Source: Viola odorata
Lineage: Eukaryota; Streptophyta; Magnoliopsida; Malpighiales; Violaceae
Assembly: GCA_963691705.1 (NCBI GenBank)
Contig: OY829541.1
Location: 12,146,564-12,210,563, forward strand
Length of the DNA: 64,000 nucleotides
Direction: 5' to 3'
The position numbers and the translations under genes were made by a program. The number at the start of each line of letters is the position of its first letter. The stretch's first letter is position 1. The notes below the pieces were generated by a model that ran no database searches, had not been told where the DNA came from, and was given only the letters and a program-made list of their open reading frames with translations. Below, one piece after another: positions 21,643-34,203 of this stretch.

Positions 21643-22640
21643 AGCATCGTGGACAGAGCGTCCGGTCAGCCAAAGACATAGGGTTTTATCATGACAATCT
21701 AGCACAAACATTTGTCCTGAAATGAATAAAATAAGTTTTTTTCAAGAGATGCTTTGTTTTAAAATTTGTTGTCCCCTGTTTTTTTCTTAAAATTGTGAGA
21801 TGACAAAAGGAGGCATGGCATGGATGGATCCCCAGGAGTAGCTCGGGACGCAAGACGCGTCACTTAGACTAACGCCACTAATCATTCTTCAGTTTTGCAG
21901 GGACGTAAGGTCTCACACCTCAGCTCGTCATCACGATAGAACCAGAGAGTTCCGCTCGTAGGAGCTGTTGAATTGCCGTTGCAGGCCACCTTCAAGAGCG
22001 AATCAGGAAAGATTTTAAGACAAACCATCACCATCTAAAGCGAGATTTCTTTTCCTCGCAGTGCTACCGGCCCTTCGGTGCATCGCAAATAATCGGTCTC
22101 AAAGGACTAAACGTTGGACCAAAGTCACAAAGCCCATCCGATGCAAATCACACCGCAATGACCCATGGATAGCCCATCTAAAAGGGAGAGCTTAACACTC
22201 ATCAAATCACACTACTTTTGCTAAACATTGCCTTGCATTTACTCCTCATTTGTCATCGCCTTGTCTTTTTCAGGGACTAGGTCGTCCCAATTCGTTGCCT
22301 GCAGAAGAACGGTAAGCATACACCCTTGCGGCCCCGCTGCACATCTCGGAGACAGAGGATTTCCCCTTTACCCCCGAGCAATCACGAAGCCCATCAACGA
22401 AGGTCTAACAAGAACCGGGACGGGAAGTATCTCGCTGTCATCCGCAGGGAGCTTGTGGAAGACGCCCGCGCAGCCCCGCTGCGCGGTTCAAGGGAGTCCT
22501 TCTTTCTTTTCCCTTTATTTAAATTTGTTTTTATTCTTGCTCGCTTTGATTAGCTTTAAGTCGAGTACGGTCGTCTGGCCCACTGGGGGGCAACCTTAGG
22601 TCCTCGTTAGAACGTTGCAAATAAGTCGTCCCCCACATTC
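21643..22640 (+). other. OgreB 3' UTR, first part, no repeats
   Basis: No supported gene. A 123-codon open stretch at 22228-22599 is Ser/Pro-rich, lacks conserved motifs and overlaps another open frame, so I treat it as chance. Confidence 0.6.
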
Positions 22641-22643
22641 TAG

Positions 22644-22945
22644 CGATCAAACGTCTAGCAATCAAAACATCTAGCAATCAAACATCCAGCAATCAAACAT
22701 CTGGCCATCAAACCATCTAGCAATCAAACATCTGGCCATCAAACCATCTACCAATCAAACATCTGACCATCAAACCATCTAGCAATCAAAGATCTGGCCA
22801 TCAAACCATCTAGCAATCAAACATCCAGCAATCAAACATCTGGCCATCAAACCATCTAGCAATCAAACATCTGGCCATCAAACCATCTAGCAATCAAACC
22901 TTCTAGCAATCAAACATCTAGCGATCAAACCATCCGGCAATCAAA
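22644..22945. repeat. ~33-bp tandem array in OgreB 3' UTR
   Basis: Alternating 'agcaatcaaacatctggcca' and 'tcaaaccatctagcaatcaa' blocks, about 17 bp per half unit and about 33 bp per unit, eight or nine times. Confidence 0.85.
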
Positions 22946-23603
22946 TCATCAATCAGTCAAAAATCAAAAATCAATCAAAACCCTTTTTAGCCCGGCTAAA
23001 ACAAAAGCATACTACTCTCATAAGCATTTTCATGCATCACATAGGTTAGGAATGTTTAATCCCTCTGTTAACTCCAGCATCTATCCAGATTACGTGCCAG
23101 GCATGATATTACCTGTTTGCTCTTATATCCGCGGTTTGCTCCGACGTAAGCAGTCACAAACAAACCCCGGTAAGCATTTTTGAGCCATCGCGCCTTATCC
23201 TTCATGAGTGTAAGAGCCTGACTAGATACTAGTTGAGTTCGCATAATATCCAGGGTACATGCGCCATTAGACATGGGATAGCTATAAAATGACGTGGGAC
23301 TTTTACGATTTTCTCCATTTTTTTCGTTTCTTCCCTCTTTCCACTATATATGTCATCACTCCCCCCAAACCGTCAATATCACTCATACCCCGGGAGCCAA
23401 AGAGCAGTTTCAGCAAAAATTGCCAGCCGGAAGTAAAAGCACGCCAAGTTCAAATTCACGATGAAGGAGACGGAAAAGGTCACCAGGAGATCGCTAAGGA
23501 CTATCACCGAAGAAGCAGCAGCGACGAAGGCCGAGGCCTCAAGACAGAAGGGGAAGAGATCAAGACAAAGGTTGTACTTGCTCTGCTCTGTTGCATTTTC
23601 AAA

Positions 23604-23735
23604 TCAAATCAAAAAGGGGAGGGATATAAAAAAAAAAAAAAAAAAAAAAAAGAAAAGGAGGAAAATGAGAGAAAAAAAAAAAGAAAAAGGAGAGAGGGGA
23701 AAAAGGGAAAAGAAAAGAAAAATGCTCAGAGACCT
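23604..23735. repeat. Purine tract with A24 run
   Basis: About 130 bp of almost pure A/G on the plus strand, with 24 consecutive A (23628-23651). It may be a retroposition scar or simple slippage; no retrotransposed gene is recognisable beside it. The ORFs across it are low complexity. Confidence 0.7.
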
Positions 23736-24499
23736 TCGACGAATACAAACAATCGAAGAGCCAAAGCAGTCACAGCCCGGGGACAACTCAATTCGAGAAA
23801 ATCTCGAAGAAAACTTTCCCCAGTGAACTCGAGTAGAAAAGCCCAAGGCCAACTCGAGAAATCTCAAAGTATCCTTCCCCAGTAAAGTCAAGCAAAAGAG
23901 GCCCAACGCCAACTCAAGAAACCTCAAAGCAAGCAGAAAGGGGCCCCATGCCAACTCAACTAGTGAGTTGCAAAAAGAACAGCGACGACACTCCCCAATG
24001 AGGACTCAAGAAAAGGGCCCCAGGCCGAACAAAAAGCACCCCCCAGTAAGGATCCCAGAGCTCACGCACTCTGTCAAGCAAGCATCCTCAGCGAAAAGCG
24101 AAAAGGCTCACGTACCTCGCCCTCATCAGCAAAACATCAGTCATCAAAAACCTTCCAGCAAAGCAACCTTTTTCAAAACAAACTCATTTTCGGACGTTTC
24201 ATGTCCTTTCATTCTTTTCCGTAAAAGTCCCATCGATTATTAGAACGCCCATGCATGTGCATCTTTATTCGAAGTCTATTCACTCGGACTGACATTGCGA
24301 ACTGTAAATTATGTATCATGTTAGTTGCATCTTTATGAGTGTAAAACACTTAGCCTTGTTTCAGAGCGTGAGTGCAAACACTAATATTAGGTGAGGACTG
24401 CTTACGGCTGTAAATCGTTGGAAAGTCTTGTCCTTGGGCTCGTTACCTCCTGAGCAGGACGCGGACGCATTCTAGGTTCGTATCAAGGCCGCTGGCGAT

Positions 24500-25800
24500 A
24501 GCTTTCTTCTCCTCCCAGAGTGACATCATAGTTTAGTCTTTAGCATTAGCATCTCCTCCTCCCAGAGCGACAACATTTAGCATTCTTCTCCTCCCAGAGC
24601 GACAGCATTTAGCATTCTCCTCCTTCCAGAGCGACAGCATTTAGCATTCTCCTCCTCCCAGAGCGACAGCATTTAGCATTCTCCTCCTCCCAGAGCGACA
24701 GCATTTAGCATTCTCCTCCTCCCAGAGTGACATCATAGTTTAGTCTTTAGCATTTAGCATTCTCCTCCTCCCAGAGCGACAACATTTAGCATTCTTTTCC
24801 TCCCAGAGCGACAGCACTTAGCATTCTTCTCCTCCCAGAGCGACATCACTTAGCATTCTTCTCCTCCCAGAGCAACTTTAGTTTAATTTCCGCATCTCGC
24901 GCCTTCTCCTACGGGAATCGGCGTTGTTTAAATTTTCTGCCTTAGCATTCTTCTCCTCCCGGAGCGACAGCACTTAGCATTCTTCTCCTCCCAGAGCGAC
25001 TTTAGTTTAATTTCCGCATCTCGCGCCTTCTCCTACGGGAATCGGCGTTGTTTAAATTTTCTGCCTTAGCATTCTTCTCCTCCCAGAGCGACAACACTTA
25101 GCATTCTTCTCCTCCCAGAGCGACTTTAGTTTAATTTCCGCATCTCGCGCCTTCTCCTACGGGAATCGGCGTTGTTTAAATTTTCTGCCTTAGCATTCTT
25201 CTCCTCCCAGAGCGACAGCACTTAGCATTCTTCTCCTCCCAGAGCGACAGCACTTAGCATTCTTCTCCTCCCAGAGCGACCTTAGTTTAATTTCCGCATC
25301 TCGCGCCTTTTCCTACGAGAATCGACGTGTGTTTAAATTTTCAGCCCTAGCATCTCCTCCTCCCAGAGCGACAGCATTTAGTTTTCAGCATTAGCATCCC
25401 TCTCCTCCCAGAGCGGCCTTAGTTTAATTTCCGCATCTCGCGCTTTCTCTTACGGGAATTGACAGCATTTAGTTTTCAGCGTAGCATTTCTTCTCCTCCC
25501 AGAGTGACAGCATTTAGTTTCAGCATTAGCATTTCTTCTCCTCCCAGAGTGACAGCATTTAGTTTCAGCATTAGCATTTCTTCTCCTCCCAGAGTGACAG
25601 CATTTAGTTTCAGCGTTAGCATTTCTGCTCCTCCCAGAGTGACAACATTTAGTTTCCAGCGTAGCATTTCTCCTCCTCCGAGAGTGACAGCATTTAGTTT
25701 CCCGCGTAGCATTTCTTCTCTTCCCAGAGTGATAGCATAGCGTAGTTCTACCTTTTTCAACCTTAGCATTTCTTCCCCTCCCAGAGCAACATCATTCATA
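24500..25800. repeat. Nested 32-bp / 124-bp tandem array in OgreB 3' UTR
   Basis: The basic unit is about 32 bp with core 'ctcctcccagagcgacagca' plus 'tttagcatt'. Every few units a 'tttagtttaatttccgcatc' plus 'tcgcgccttctcctacggga' block is interposed, giving a higher-order period of about 124 bp (block starts at 24878, 25001, 25125 and 25281, the last spacing being 124+32). Degenerate units reach 26120. Satellite-like arrays in this part of Tat/Ogre elements are known. Confidence 0.88.
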
Positions 25801-26218
25801 CAATTCTACATTTCTGCATAATTATTTTCCTCCTCCTAGAGTGACATCATTAGGACAAATCATTCATACTTCTGCGAATCGCGCACTATCTTCCGAAGCA
25901 ACATCAGTCACATGTCAAGTGATCATCCCCCCCAGTGGAGCTGTCGTTTACATTTTCGTAAAATTACTTTCCGTCCCCGGTAGATTAGTTGTCATTTACA
26001 TTCCCTGCAACTTATGTGCCTCTCAATACCCGAGCAGATCTAAGTTTACGTCTTTGCAGCATCAATCAATCTCCTCCTCCCAGAGCGACATCAAGCAACT
26101 ACCTCCTCCCAGAGCGACCTCATCACTGTAAGTTTGAGGTAAGACCTACCGTGTCGCCAAAATTTGGATATCTAGGGGCAACTGTCTTTACTGCTTATCA
26201 AATACTTCGATAAGACAG

Positions 26219-26234
26219 TAAAGAGGGGGGCAAC
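26219..26234 (+). promoter_or_regulatory. Polypurine tract of OgreB
   Basis: AAAGAGGGGGGCAAC lies directly before the LTR start TGTTGATAC. It is the expected primer site for plus-strand DNA synthesis. Confidence 0.85.
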
Positions 26235-29116
26235 TGTTGATACACGAATTTTGACGCCATTTTTATTTAATTTTAGCATTTCTGTTATTTAGTTAATTTA
26301 CATTCATTTTCAGTTGATTTAATGTCGCTAGCATTCTTAGGTGTTTCGTTGCATTTTAGCATCATCGTTAGCATCGTCAGCTTTCGAAGTCGCATTTTTA
26401 ATTTTTCGTCAAGTATTTTCATTATTATTATCATTATTATTTTTAGCCTTAAAAATCACATTTTTAATTATCCGGCAGTCGTTTCTTAAATTATTCTTCG
26501 TTTTAGGTCATCACACGAATTTTAGGATTTTTTATATTTTCGCACATTTTTTAGTATTTTTATTTTTTATTATTATTTTCGTTCGAGCTTTTATTGGACC
26601 CGAGTAAGTTCGCTCGGACAATAGCTCGACTTTAAAATGTTTTCCATCAACTAGTTGCTAGATTTTTTTCCGGTCGCAACGGTCTACAGCGTTTCGTGTA
26701 ATTTTCGGTGTAACGCTTTATTTTTTTCGTTCCCGCGTTTCGCGCCTTTGAACACTAAAATAAACGCGTTAAACGAGAAGTTCTCATTGTTCGCTGTAGA
26801 CGGTTAAAACCGTTGTATTTTTTTCTACGCGCCGGTACCTTCGGCTCGAAAAGTCGGAACGTTTGCTCGACGGATCCGGCTCGAGGCTATTTAAATCAGA
26901 TGAAAGGCCATTTGATCATGGCCATTGATCTGGTCAACCAAGGAAAGTCAACCAGATCAATGGCCCTTGATTTATTGTGCATAATGCACATGCACAGTGC
27001 AAGGAAATGCTCAGCCACGAGCCCGCGCCCGAGCCACCTGCTCTCCTTCTCAGCCACGTCTTCGTCCGAGGCCCTAGCCGTAGCTCCCTAGCTCCGCCAT
27101 CATCACACCTCCAGCTCCTCCACGCGCAGCTCCCTCCGCCACTCTCCCACGCGTCTTTCGGCTATAAATAGCCGTCTGTTCCTTCGTCAAAAGGGTCCGA
27201 AATTTCACAAAAAAAAAGCTCTACTCCCTCTCCATTTTTCCTAGCCAATTCACATACACTTGGACCACATTCTGCACTCTCAATCCCACTCCTCGCCGAC
27301 GTTCGCCGGAGCAGCACCACGGTGAGCATTTCGCTCTCATTTTTTAAAATTTCGTTTAACACTTAGTTAATTAATTAAGCCTCAAAACTTGCTGCAAACA
27401 CTCGGTTTTCAACTCAATTTCACCATACTAACACTAGTTTAAATTATCGTGGCTTAGTTTAATTGTTTCGGTAATTAACGTGTATATGCATTGTTTCTTT
27501 TTCTTCAAAAAGCTTGCTGTTTTCGTGTTCTTTTTCTTGCTGTGATCGTGTGTTGGTGCTGCTGGGAGGGAGACCTTCCTTTCGGGTCAAGAACCAGGCG
27601 AATTGGTCGCCTGGTTTCGTGGCATGAGTCGCCGGCCACAACGCCGGCGACGTGGGAAGCAAGAACAGTCATGCTGTTCTTGCGAGGAAGAAGAAGATGG
27701 GAACGGGCCAAGCCCGTCCCTCTAGGAAATTAAGGCACTGATGGGCCTTGGCTTAAGCCAAGCCCATCTTGCCTTTAATTGTTCTTTTCTTCTTCCCTGT
27801 CAATCGCCAATAGCATTTAATTTTTCTGCACTTATCAAAACAACATTTCATTTTCGTATGCGTAAAATCCATCATTTTTCGCATGCAATCAACCCAGCAT
27901 TTAAATTCTCGTATGCGTAAAATCAATCATTTTTCGCATGCAATCAACCCAGCATTTAAATTCTCGTATGCGTAAAATCACTCATTTTTCGCATGCAATC
28001 AACCTAGCATTTAAATTCTCGTATGCATAAAATCCATCATTTTTCGCATGCAATCAGCCCAGCATTTAAATTCTAGTATGCGTAAAATCAATCATTTTTC
28101 GCATGCAATCAACACAGCATTTAAATTCTCGTGTGCTTAAAATCAATCATTTTTCGCATGCAATCAACTCAGCATTTAAATCTCGTATGCGTAAAATCCA
28201 TCATTTTTCGCATACAATCAACTGTCATCATTTTATCAAACTCAGCATCTCACTTTCGTATGCGTAGAATCCATCATTTTACGTGTGCAATCGACTGTCA
28301 TTTAAATTTTCGCACTCATAGAATTGCCTAGTTATTTCTCAAGCCATCACTAACACTCTCGTTTTGTAGGTTAATTTCAAGCTTCGCTCGAAAGTACGCC
28401 TCACAAGTCCCTTTTATTTATTCGATGCTTTTCGCAAATATCAACTGCATGCATGATATATAGAACTGCTAGAATTAAAATCAACCCACATGAACAACGT
28501 GTTTAAAGAGTTGCTTAAAATGCCATGTTCATATGATTTTAAATTCTCGCTTGTATTGACTGCATGTACATGGGGATTTTCGATCCCACTTCAGTTTTTC
28601 ACTTTAAAATCAATCATTTAAATTGGTACTCTGTTAGCCATCCATGTTAGGATCACGTAGTAACTAAGTTAATCATGCATGGCCCGATGATGAAAAAAAG
28701 AGGGCGCTCATTCAGTCTTACGGAAAATTCAGTCCCATCACGATCATAATAAAGACTAAAGTGACGATTCCTCTGAGGGCCCCCTTTTTCAAAATGCATT
28801 TCTCAAACACCTTTTTAAACACCTCTCTCATCAACCGGTAACCGTTTTTGGATGTGTCTCGGGTGCCTAACACCTTCCCGAGACCATAATACGACCCCGA
28901 ACCTTTGTCTGGGGTCCAGACCCCCTTTTTTGTGCCTTTAGTTTTTTACTTATTATATTTCCTATGCCATGACAATTAGGGTTCCCTAAGCCTAGCAACC
29001 AAATTAGGGTGGCGACTTCATTGCATGCTGCGAGGCATCCTTTTACGCCGAGCATCTGAAGGTCTCAAATTTCGTTGCACACTCGCGAATTTTTTTTAAA
29101 TTTCCGAGGCGCGATA
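26235..29116 (+). mobile_element. OgreB 3' LTR (2882 bp, internally deleted)
   Basis: It starts TGTTGATAC after the polypurine tract and ends CGCGATA before CCCAT (29117-29121). It is near identical to 7206-11347 except for a clean deletion corresponding to 8756-10069 of that copy (about 1314 bp, joining TTGTT to CTTTTCTTC near 27785) and one more 54-bp unit. The TATA box at 27162-27170, the 15-bp inverted repeat (26920-26965) and the hairpins are kept. Confidence 0.88.
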
Positions 29117-29811
29117 CCCATCAGCTGGACTTGGCTACGCTGCGTAGCTCAGGAATTGCGGCCATCGGGGGCGATAACTCTGCTATCACTGCTTCATTCT
29201 TAGCCATTCATATGCTAACATCTTCCGAAGAACAAAACACTTTTGCTGCTGAGAGAGATAGAGAGCAAGTTGACTTACTGCGTTCTAATCTCTTTACCGG
29301 TCTCCTTCGGTTTCATCATTATACAGAGCGCATGTTGCAAAAGACGGCTGCCCTTGCCGCTTCCGCGGACAAACTTCCACAGAAGCAGTAAGAGAAGCAA
29401 AGGTTGCTGAGAGAGGGACAAGAGTGCATAAGGGCAATGGAAGTGGCCAAAGACGAGGCGAGAGAGGCGAGGCAACAGCTGGCCGATTCTACTACCGCTC
29501 TGTCAGCTGAACAGTTGAAGAGTATCACTCTTGAGGGAGAGAAAGCAGCTCTGGCGGAAGAGAGAGCCGCCTTGGAAGGAGAGAAGGCGGCACTTGAGAG
29601 AGAGACGGTAGTCAAATGTCAGTGGTATGTTGAAAGGATTGTTGCCATCATGGCTGACTGTTTCATGGAGGTTCATGGAGAAGAATTTTACAAAGGTGAC
29701 ACCATTTCTGACGCCTTTTTGTGGAATTCCACTAATCATAATGATGAAGGCTTCCGCATAGCTAGGTCAAAGGGCTACCCGGGGTGGGAGAGCTCGGGGA
29801 ATCAGTCATAG
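29117..29811 (+). pseudogene. aORF-2 of TatA-1, 3' part (second copy)
   Basis: This is the same sequence as 11348-12042 with a few substitutions (for example VALARERA becomes AALAEERA) and the same TAA, here at 29389-29391. It joins the native right flank of the OgreB target and runs on without a break into the rest of TatA-1, so this is the copy in its original place. Domain content is as in the first copy: a helical stretch, a coiled coil and the MADCFMEVHGEEFYK end. Confidence 0.7.
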
Positions 29812-31075
29812 GCGGAGTATCGTCGCCATCTTTTTGTGAGGATTAAATGTTATCCCCTTTTTGTCCATCTTTTTTGTATACTTTTTGCGACCCTTTGTGG
29901 GTGCTTTTACAACAGCGCTTTTATGATATTGGGTTCCTTTTTCATTGATTTTCTTTTCTGTACTTCTTTTTCTTTAAATTTCACTTAACACGCCCATCGC
30001 GCCATTATCATTCTGATTATGTTGACAGGCTTTGCCAGGTTCATTTTAACCGCTGCTCGGCATTGTCAGAAATGATATTCCACATAAAAGGAGTATCTGA
30101 AGTATCTTTCTTTCCCACAATCAGAAGAGATAACGAGTAGGGTCTTTAGGCCCTATTCCTCGAATCATGTAGGAATCAGTGCGATTGGCCTCTCGTCAAT
30201 TTCGTTGACGGGTCGCACAACTCCGTTGTTATCTCGAGCATCGATATCTCTGTTAGTCAGAAATATCCTGTACACTCTCAATTAATATTTATTAGTAAGA
30301 GATACGCGATAACGGATACGGGTTACCCGTAGGAGCCATCCGCTGCCATTTTAGAGTGCAGGTGTCGCTTGTTATCGCTTTCTCAACCAGCTCACTTCGC
30401 AAGGGATTCCGCATCTGGTTACTCGCTGGGATTTCACGATTGTTTGTGTTTCCACGTTACCACGAACGGCCGGAAAGTGCCTCTTCTTGGTGAGCCGTCT
30501 GATCAGGACAGGCCGTCACAAGGTTAGGACTTTTCACTTTTGGGCGTTGTCCTCGCACCCTGGAATCGTGCCCTCACTTAATGAGTCGTCTATATTTGCC
30601 CGGTCACAAGGATAGGATTTTCACTTCCAAGATGGAGTTACTATTTCCCTGGGGCGTGCCTTTCCTTAACGAGTCGTCTCCACGAGAACGGTCGGTATAA
30701 GGATTGGACTTTTCACTCCCAGGGATACCGGGGCGTGCCTCATCTTAGTGGGCCGCCTATATTAGCGCGGTTTACCAAAAGGAAAGGACTTTTCACTCCC
30801 GGGGGTGTCGGGACGTGCCTCGTCTCATGGCCCACACGTGGCTACCACGAGGATAGGACTTTTCACTCCCAACACTAAATATCAGGTGTGCCAGGGCGTG
30901 TCCTCACTTAGTGAGCCGTCTGATCAAGACCGATCATCACAAGGATAAGACTTTTCACTCCTAGCGACCCCTTTTCATCATCTGCACACACACACAACCG
31001 CAAAACACAAAGAAGCTCACTATTTGAGCGTTAGTATGGGTTAGGGTTGGCGTTAATAAAATATGCAGAGATAAA
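29812..31075. other. Convergent spacer of TatA-1 (second copy)
   Basis: Near identical to 12043-13306, with the 'aggacttttcactcc' repeats at about 30525-30960. No supported ORF. Confidence 0.65.
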
Positions 31076-34000
31076 TCAAAGTCTAGCATGATATAATTTT
31101 AAACGAGCAATATTCCAAGAGTTAGGTAAGGGGGTACCGTCGAGTGTCTCCAGATGATACGCTTCCTTCCCGATAATACGGGTAACGCGGTATGACCCTT
31201 CCCAGTTCGAGCTGAGCTTTTCCCGGCGTTGACCGGTTGCTCGCTTGTCTTTGAGTACTAGGTCGCCTGCTTTCAATAACCGTTCTTTGACGCGCCTATT
31301 GTGATAACGCGTCATCTTTTGTTTGTAATGTAGCATTTTCAGAAGAGCTTCCTCTTATAGTTCTGGCAGCGCGCCAAGGTTAGCTCGTAACCTTTCCTCA
31401 TTCAGCTCTTCTCTGAAATAGGGTACTCGTAGGCTCATAGTACCGATTTCCACGGGTGTGACGGCCTCAGTATCGAAAGCCAGTGCGAATGGTGTTTCTC
31501 CCGTGCTGGTTTTCGTGGTCATGCGATATGCCCACATCACATACGGTAACTCATCTGCCCACTTCTTTTTGGATCCTTCTAGGTTCTTTTTAACACCGTT
31601 AAGGATACTCCGGTTCATCACCTCTGCCTGACCATTGGTTTGCGGATGAGCCACGGAAGAGAACCTTTGCTCGATTCCGAACTCTACGTATTGGTCTCTG
31701 AAGAATTGGCTAGTTAATTGCGTTCCGTTATCGCTGACTAGCACACGGGGTACGCCAAATCGCATGATAATTTGATGTTTGAAGAAACGCCAGATTTTCT
31801 CTGTTGTGATGTTAGCAACCGCCTCAGCTTCCGCCCATTTGGTAAAGTAGTCTAACGCCACGACCACAAACTTTAACTGTGACCTCGCCTTTGGGAACGG
31901 TCCTAGGATATCGATCCCCCATTTCGCAAAAGGACAAGGAGCAATGATGTCATAAATTTGTGTGGCGGGTTGTCGAGGAATCTTGGAAAATTCCTGACAC
32001 TTTTGGCAAGTTCGCACGTAATTATGGCCTATAGAACCAGTAGAACCCCGATCTAAAGATCTGCACAGCCAGGGTGCAACCGGATGCGTGCATGCCGCAA
32101 ATTCCTTCGTGGATTTCACGGAGGGTATGAAGACCCTCTTGTTCCGTTATACACCTGGCAGCTGGGTGAGAGAAATATCTCCGCATCAGTTCCCCGTTAA
32201 AGTACGTGCACCGTGCCGCTTGTTTTAGTACTTTCTTTTTCTGAGCATTATCTGTCGATAGCTCATCATGTTTCAAGTATTTTATGACGGGAATTCTTCA
32301 ATCATTTTCACTTTCTTCCACGCAGAGCGTCGCCTGTTCTTCCATAAAGGAAGGTATGGGTATCTCTCGGTAGTACACCCCTTTAGGTTTGGACGCTTCC
32401 GGGTTTGCCGCGAGTTTGGCGAGGTTATCTGCTTCAGCATTATCTTCTTGAGGAATGTGCTCGAAGCTGACTTGTATGCCGCTTTTCTTTATTTCTATCA
32501 ACTCACGTTTTACTTTGGCAAGGTATTGCACCATGATGGGCTCCCTGGCTTGAGAGTGTCCCAAGACTTGGTCTATTATCAGCTTGGAGTCTCCATAGAT
32601 TTTCAACCGCAGGTCTCCCAACCTCCCTGAATCATGTATGCCTTTTATGCAGAAGTTTTTCCCTATCCTGAGCCCAGCTAATAGCGCTTCGTATTTTGCG
32701 GCGTTGTTAGATAACGGCTGCAGGATTCGGATGGCATATCGCACATGGATGCCGTGAGGCCCACTCATGAAGATTCCAGCTCCGGTAAGCTCTTGATTTT
32801 TGGCACCGTCCATGTGGATGACCCATAGGTCGGTGTAGGTTTCAGGGAAGGGGAGGTCCAACTCCTCTTTTTCTTTTTCAGTCAATTCCATCATTGGATC
32901 TAGCGTAAAGGTGCATTCCACGATAAAGTCCGCTAGAATTTGAGCCTTCACAGATGGCCGGGATCTGTAGTGCAACCCATATTGTTCAAGCTCGATGGCC
33001 CAAATCAGCATTCTCCTAAAGGACTCGGGCTTCCAGAATATTCTCTTTAAAGGTTGATCCGTAAGCACAATGACGGTATGAGCCTGAAAATATCGTCCCA
33101 TCTTTCGCGTTGCTTGTACCAATGCGAACGCTATTTTCTCAATACGAGCATATCGCAGCTCGGCATCTTTCAAGATGTGATTTACGAAGTATACCGGACG
33201 GTGCATGTGATTGTCATCTCGCACAAGGACCGCACTGACCACTTCGTCTGTAACCCCAAGGTATAAATACAGGATATCGCCGGGTTCAGGTCTTGTAAGT
33301 ACCAAGTCAGACGATAGGTAGGCCTTCAGGCCTACAAATGCCTCTTCGCATTCTGTCGTCCATCTGAAAATGGCTTTCTTGCGTATAACATTAAAAAAGG
33401 GGAGGCACCTCTCACCTTGCTTAGAAATAAACCGCCCCAGCGCGATAACACGCCCCGTTAGTTTCTGTATCTCCTTCACGGTTCAAGGAGATATCATGTC
33501 TTGGATGGCTTTGATTTTTGAAGGGTTGGGCTGGATACCCTTCTAACTGACCACGTAACCCAAGAACTTGCCCGTTTAAAGGGCAAACATGCATTTTCTA
33601 GGGTTCAGCTTCATTTGATATTGTTTCATTACTTCAAAGATTTCCGCCAGGTCGGACAAGTGGTCTTTGAAGCTTCGACTTTTGACCAGTATGTCATCGA
33701 CATACGCCTCTATGTTTCACCCAATCTATTTTTCGAAGACTTGATTCACCATTCGCTGGAAGGTGGCTCCAACATTTTTTAACCTAAATGGCATCGCCGT
33801 GTAACAATAAGTGGCCTTGGGAGTGATGAAAGCGGTTTTCTCTTCATCCTCGTTGGGCATGGGGATTTGATGGTACCCCGAGTTGGCGTCTAGCGAGCTC
33901 AGATAAGCATACCCGGCAGCCTGATCGACTAGCTGATCAATCCGGGGGAGCGGGTAACAATCTTTGGGACAGGCATCGTTCAAGTCAGTGAAATCGATGC

Positions 34001-34203
34001 ACATGCGCCACTCTCCATTGGGCTTGGGAACCAGAACAGGGTTAGCCAACCAGGTAGGATATTGTACTTCTCGGATAAAGCCAGCGTCGAGAAGCTTTGC
34101 CACTTCTTTGTCGAAAGCTATCGCTTTTTCTGCAGAGAAGGCACGTCATTTTTGCTACCTCCCGCGAGATACCGGGCATATCAGCTGGTTTCTATGCAAA
34201 CTC
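31076..34203 (-). pseudogene. pol: TatA-1 pol: RT, dual RNase H, integrase
   Basis: On the minus strand, RT begins near 34110 (LLDAGFIREVQYPTWL, MCIDFTDLNDACPKD) with YVDD at 33704-33693, but several stops lie between 33480 and 33726. An open frame from 33479 to 32298 holds the end of RT, the first RNase H (LYLYLGVTDEVVSAVL) and the second RNase H (MDGAKNQEL, KIYGDSKLI, EADNLAKLA). A stop near 32297 and a small deletion with frameshift near 32035 interrupt the integrase. Its core is open from 32119 to 31355 (WGIDILGPF, LVSDNGTQL, NGQAEVMNR, so D, D and E are kept), and a TAA separates the C-terminal part (31336-31076). Inactive, but the catalytic residues of integrase and RT are still readable. 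Confidence 0.85.

Larger units (their letters stand above)
15023..29116 (+). mobile_element. OgreB: Ogre-like Ty3/gypsy element, 5'-truncated internal region plus 3' LTR
   Basis: It contains gag (15141 on), an intron-like stretch (about 17921-18300), pol (18367-21642), a long repeat-rich 3' UTR (21643-26218), a polypurine tract and the 3' LTR (26235-29116). The 3' LTR is followed by CCCAT (29117-29121), the same target as at 7201 and 11348. The 5' LTR, primer site and any upstream ORF that should precede gag are absent: the sequence begins at 15023 inside a TatA-1 RNase H fragment. Gag motifs, dual RNase H, an intron-like gap before RT and a 4-kb LTR are typical of the Ogre branch of Tat. The intact 1091-codon pol ORF points to a fairly young insertion. 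Confidence 0.85.

Noticed and set aside
22228..22599. A 123-codon ORF after pol of OgreB
   Set aside because: No conserved motif, overlaps another open frame, and lies in the rapidly changing 3' UTR.
23289..23885. A 198-codon Lys/Arg-rich ORF
   Set aside because: It spans the A24 and purine tract; low complexity, no start context, two other frames open.
25459..25740. A 93-codon ORF made of SISSPPRVTAFSF repeats
   Set aside because: It is the 32-bp array in one frame; reverse-strand frames are open as well, so openness follows from the repeat.
22644..26120. Regular short repeats with spacer-like intervals, CRISPR-like at first sight
   Set aside because: The intervals are themselves repeated, unit lengths vary, and the arrays lie in the 3' UTR of a plant retrotransposon.
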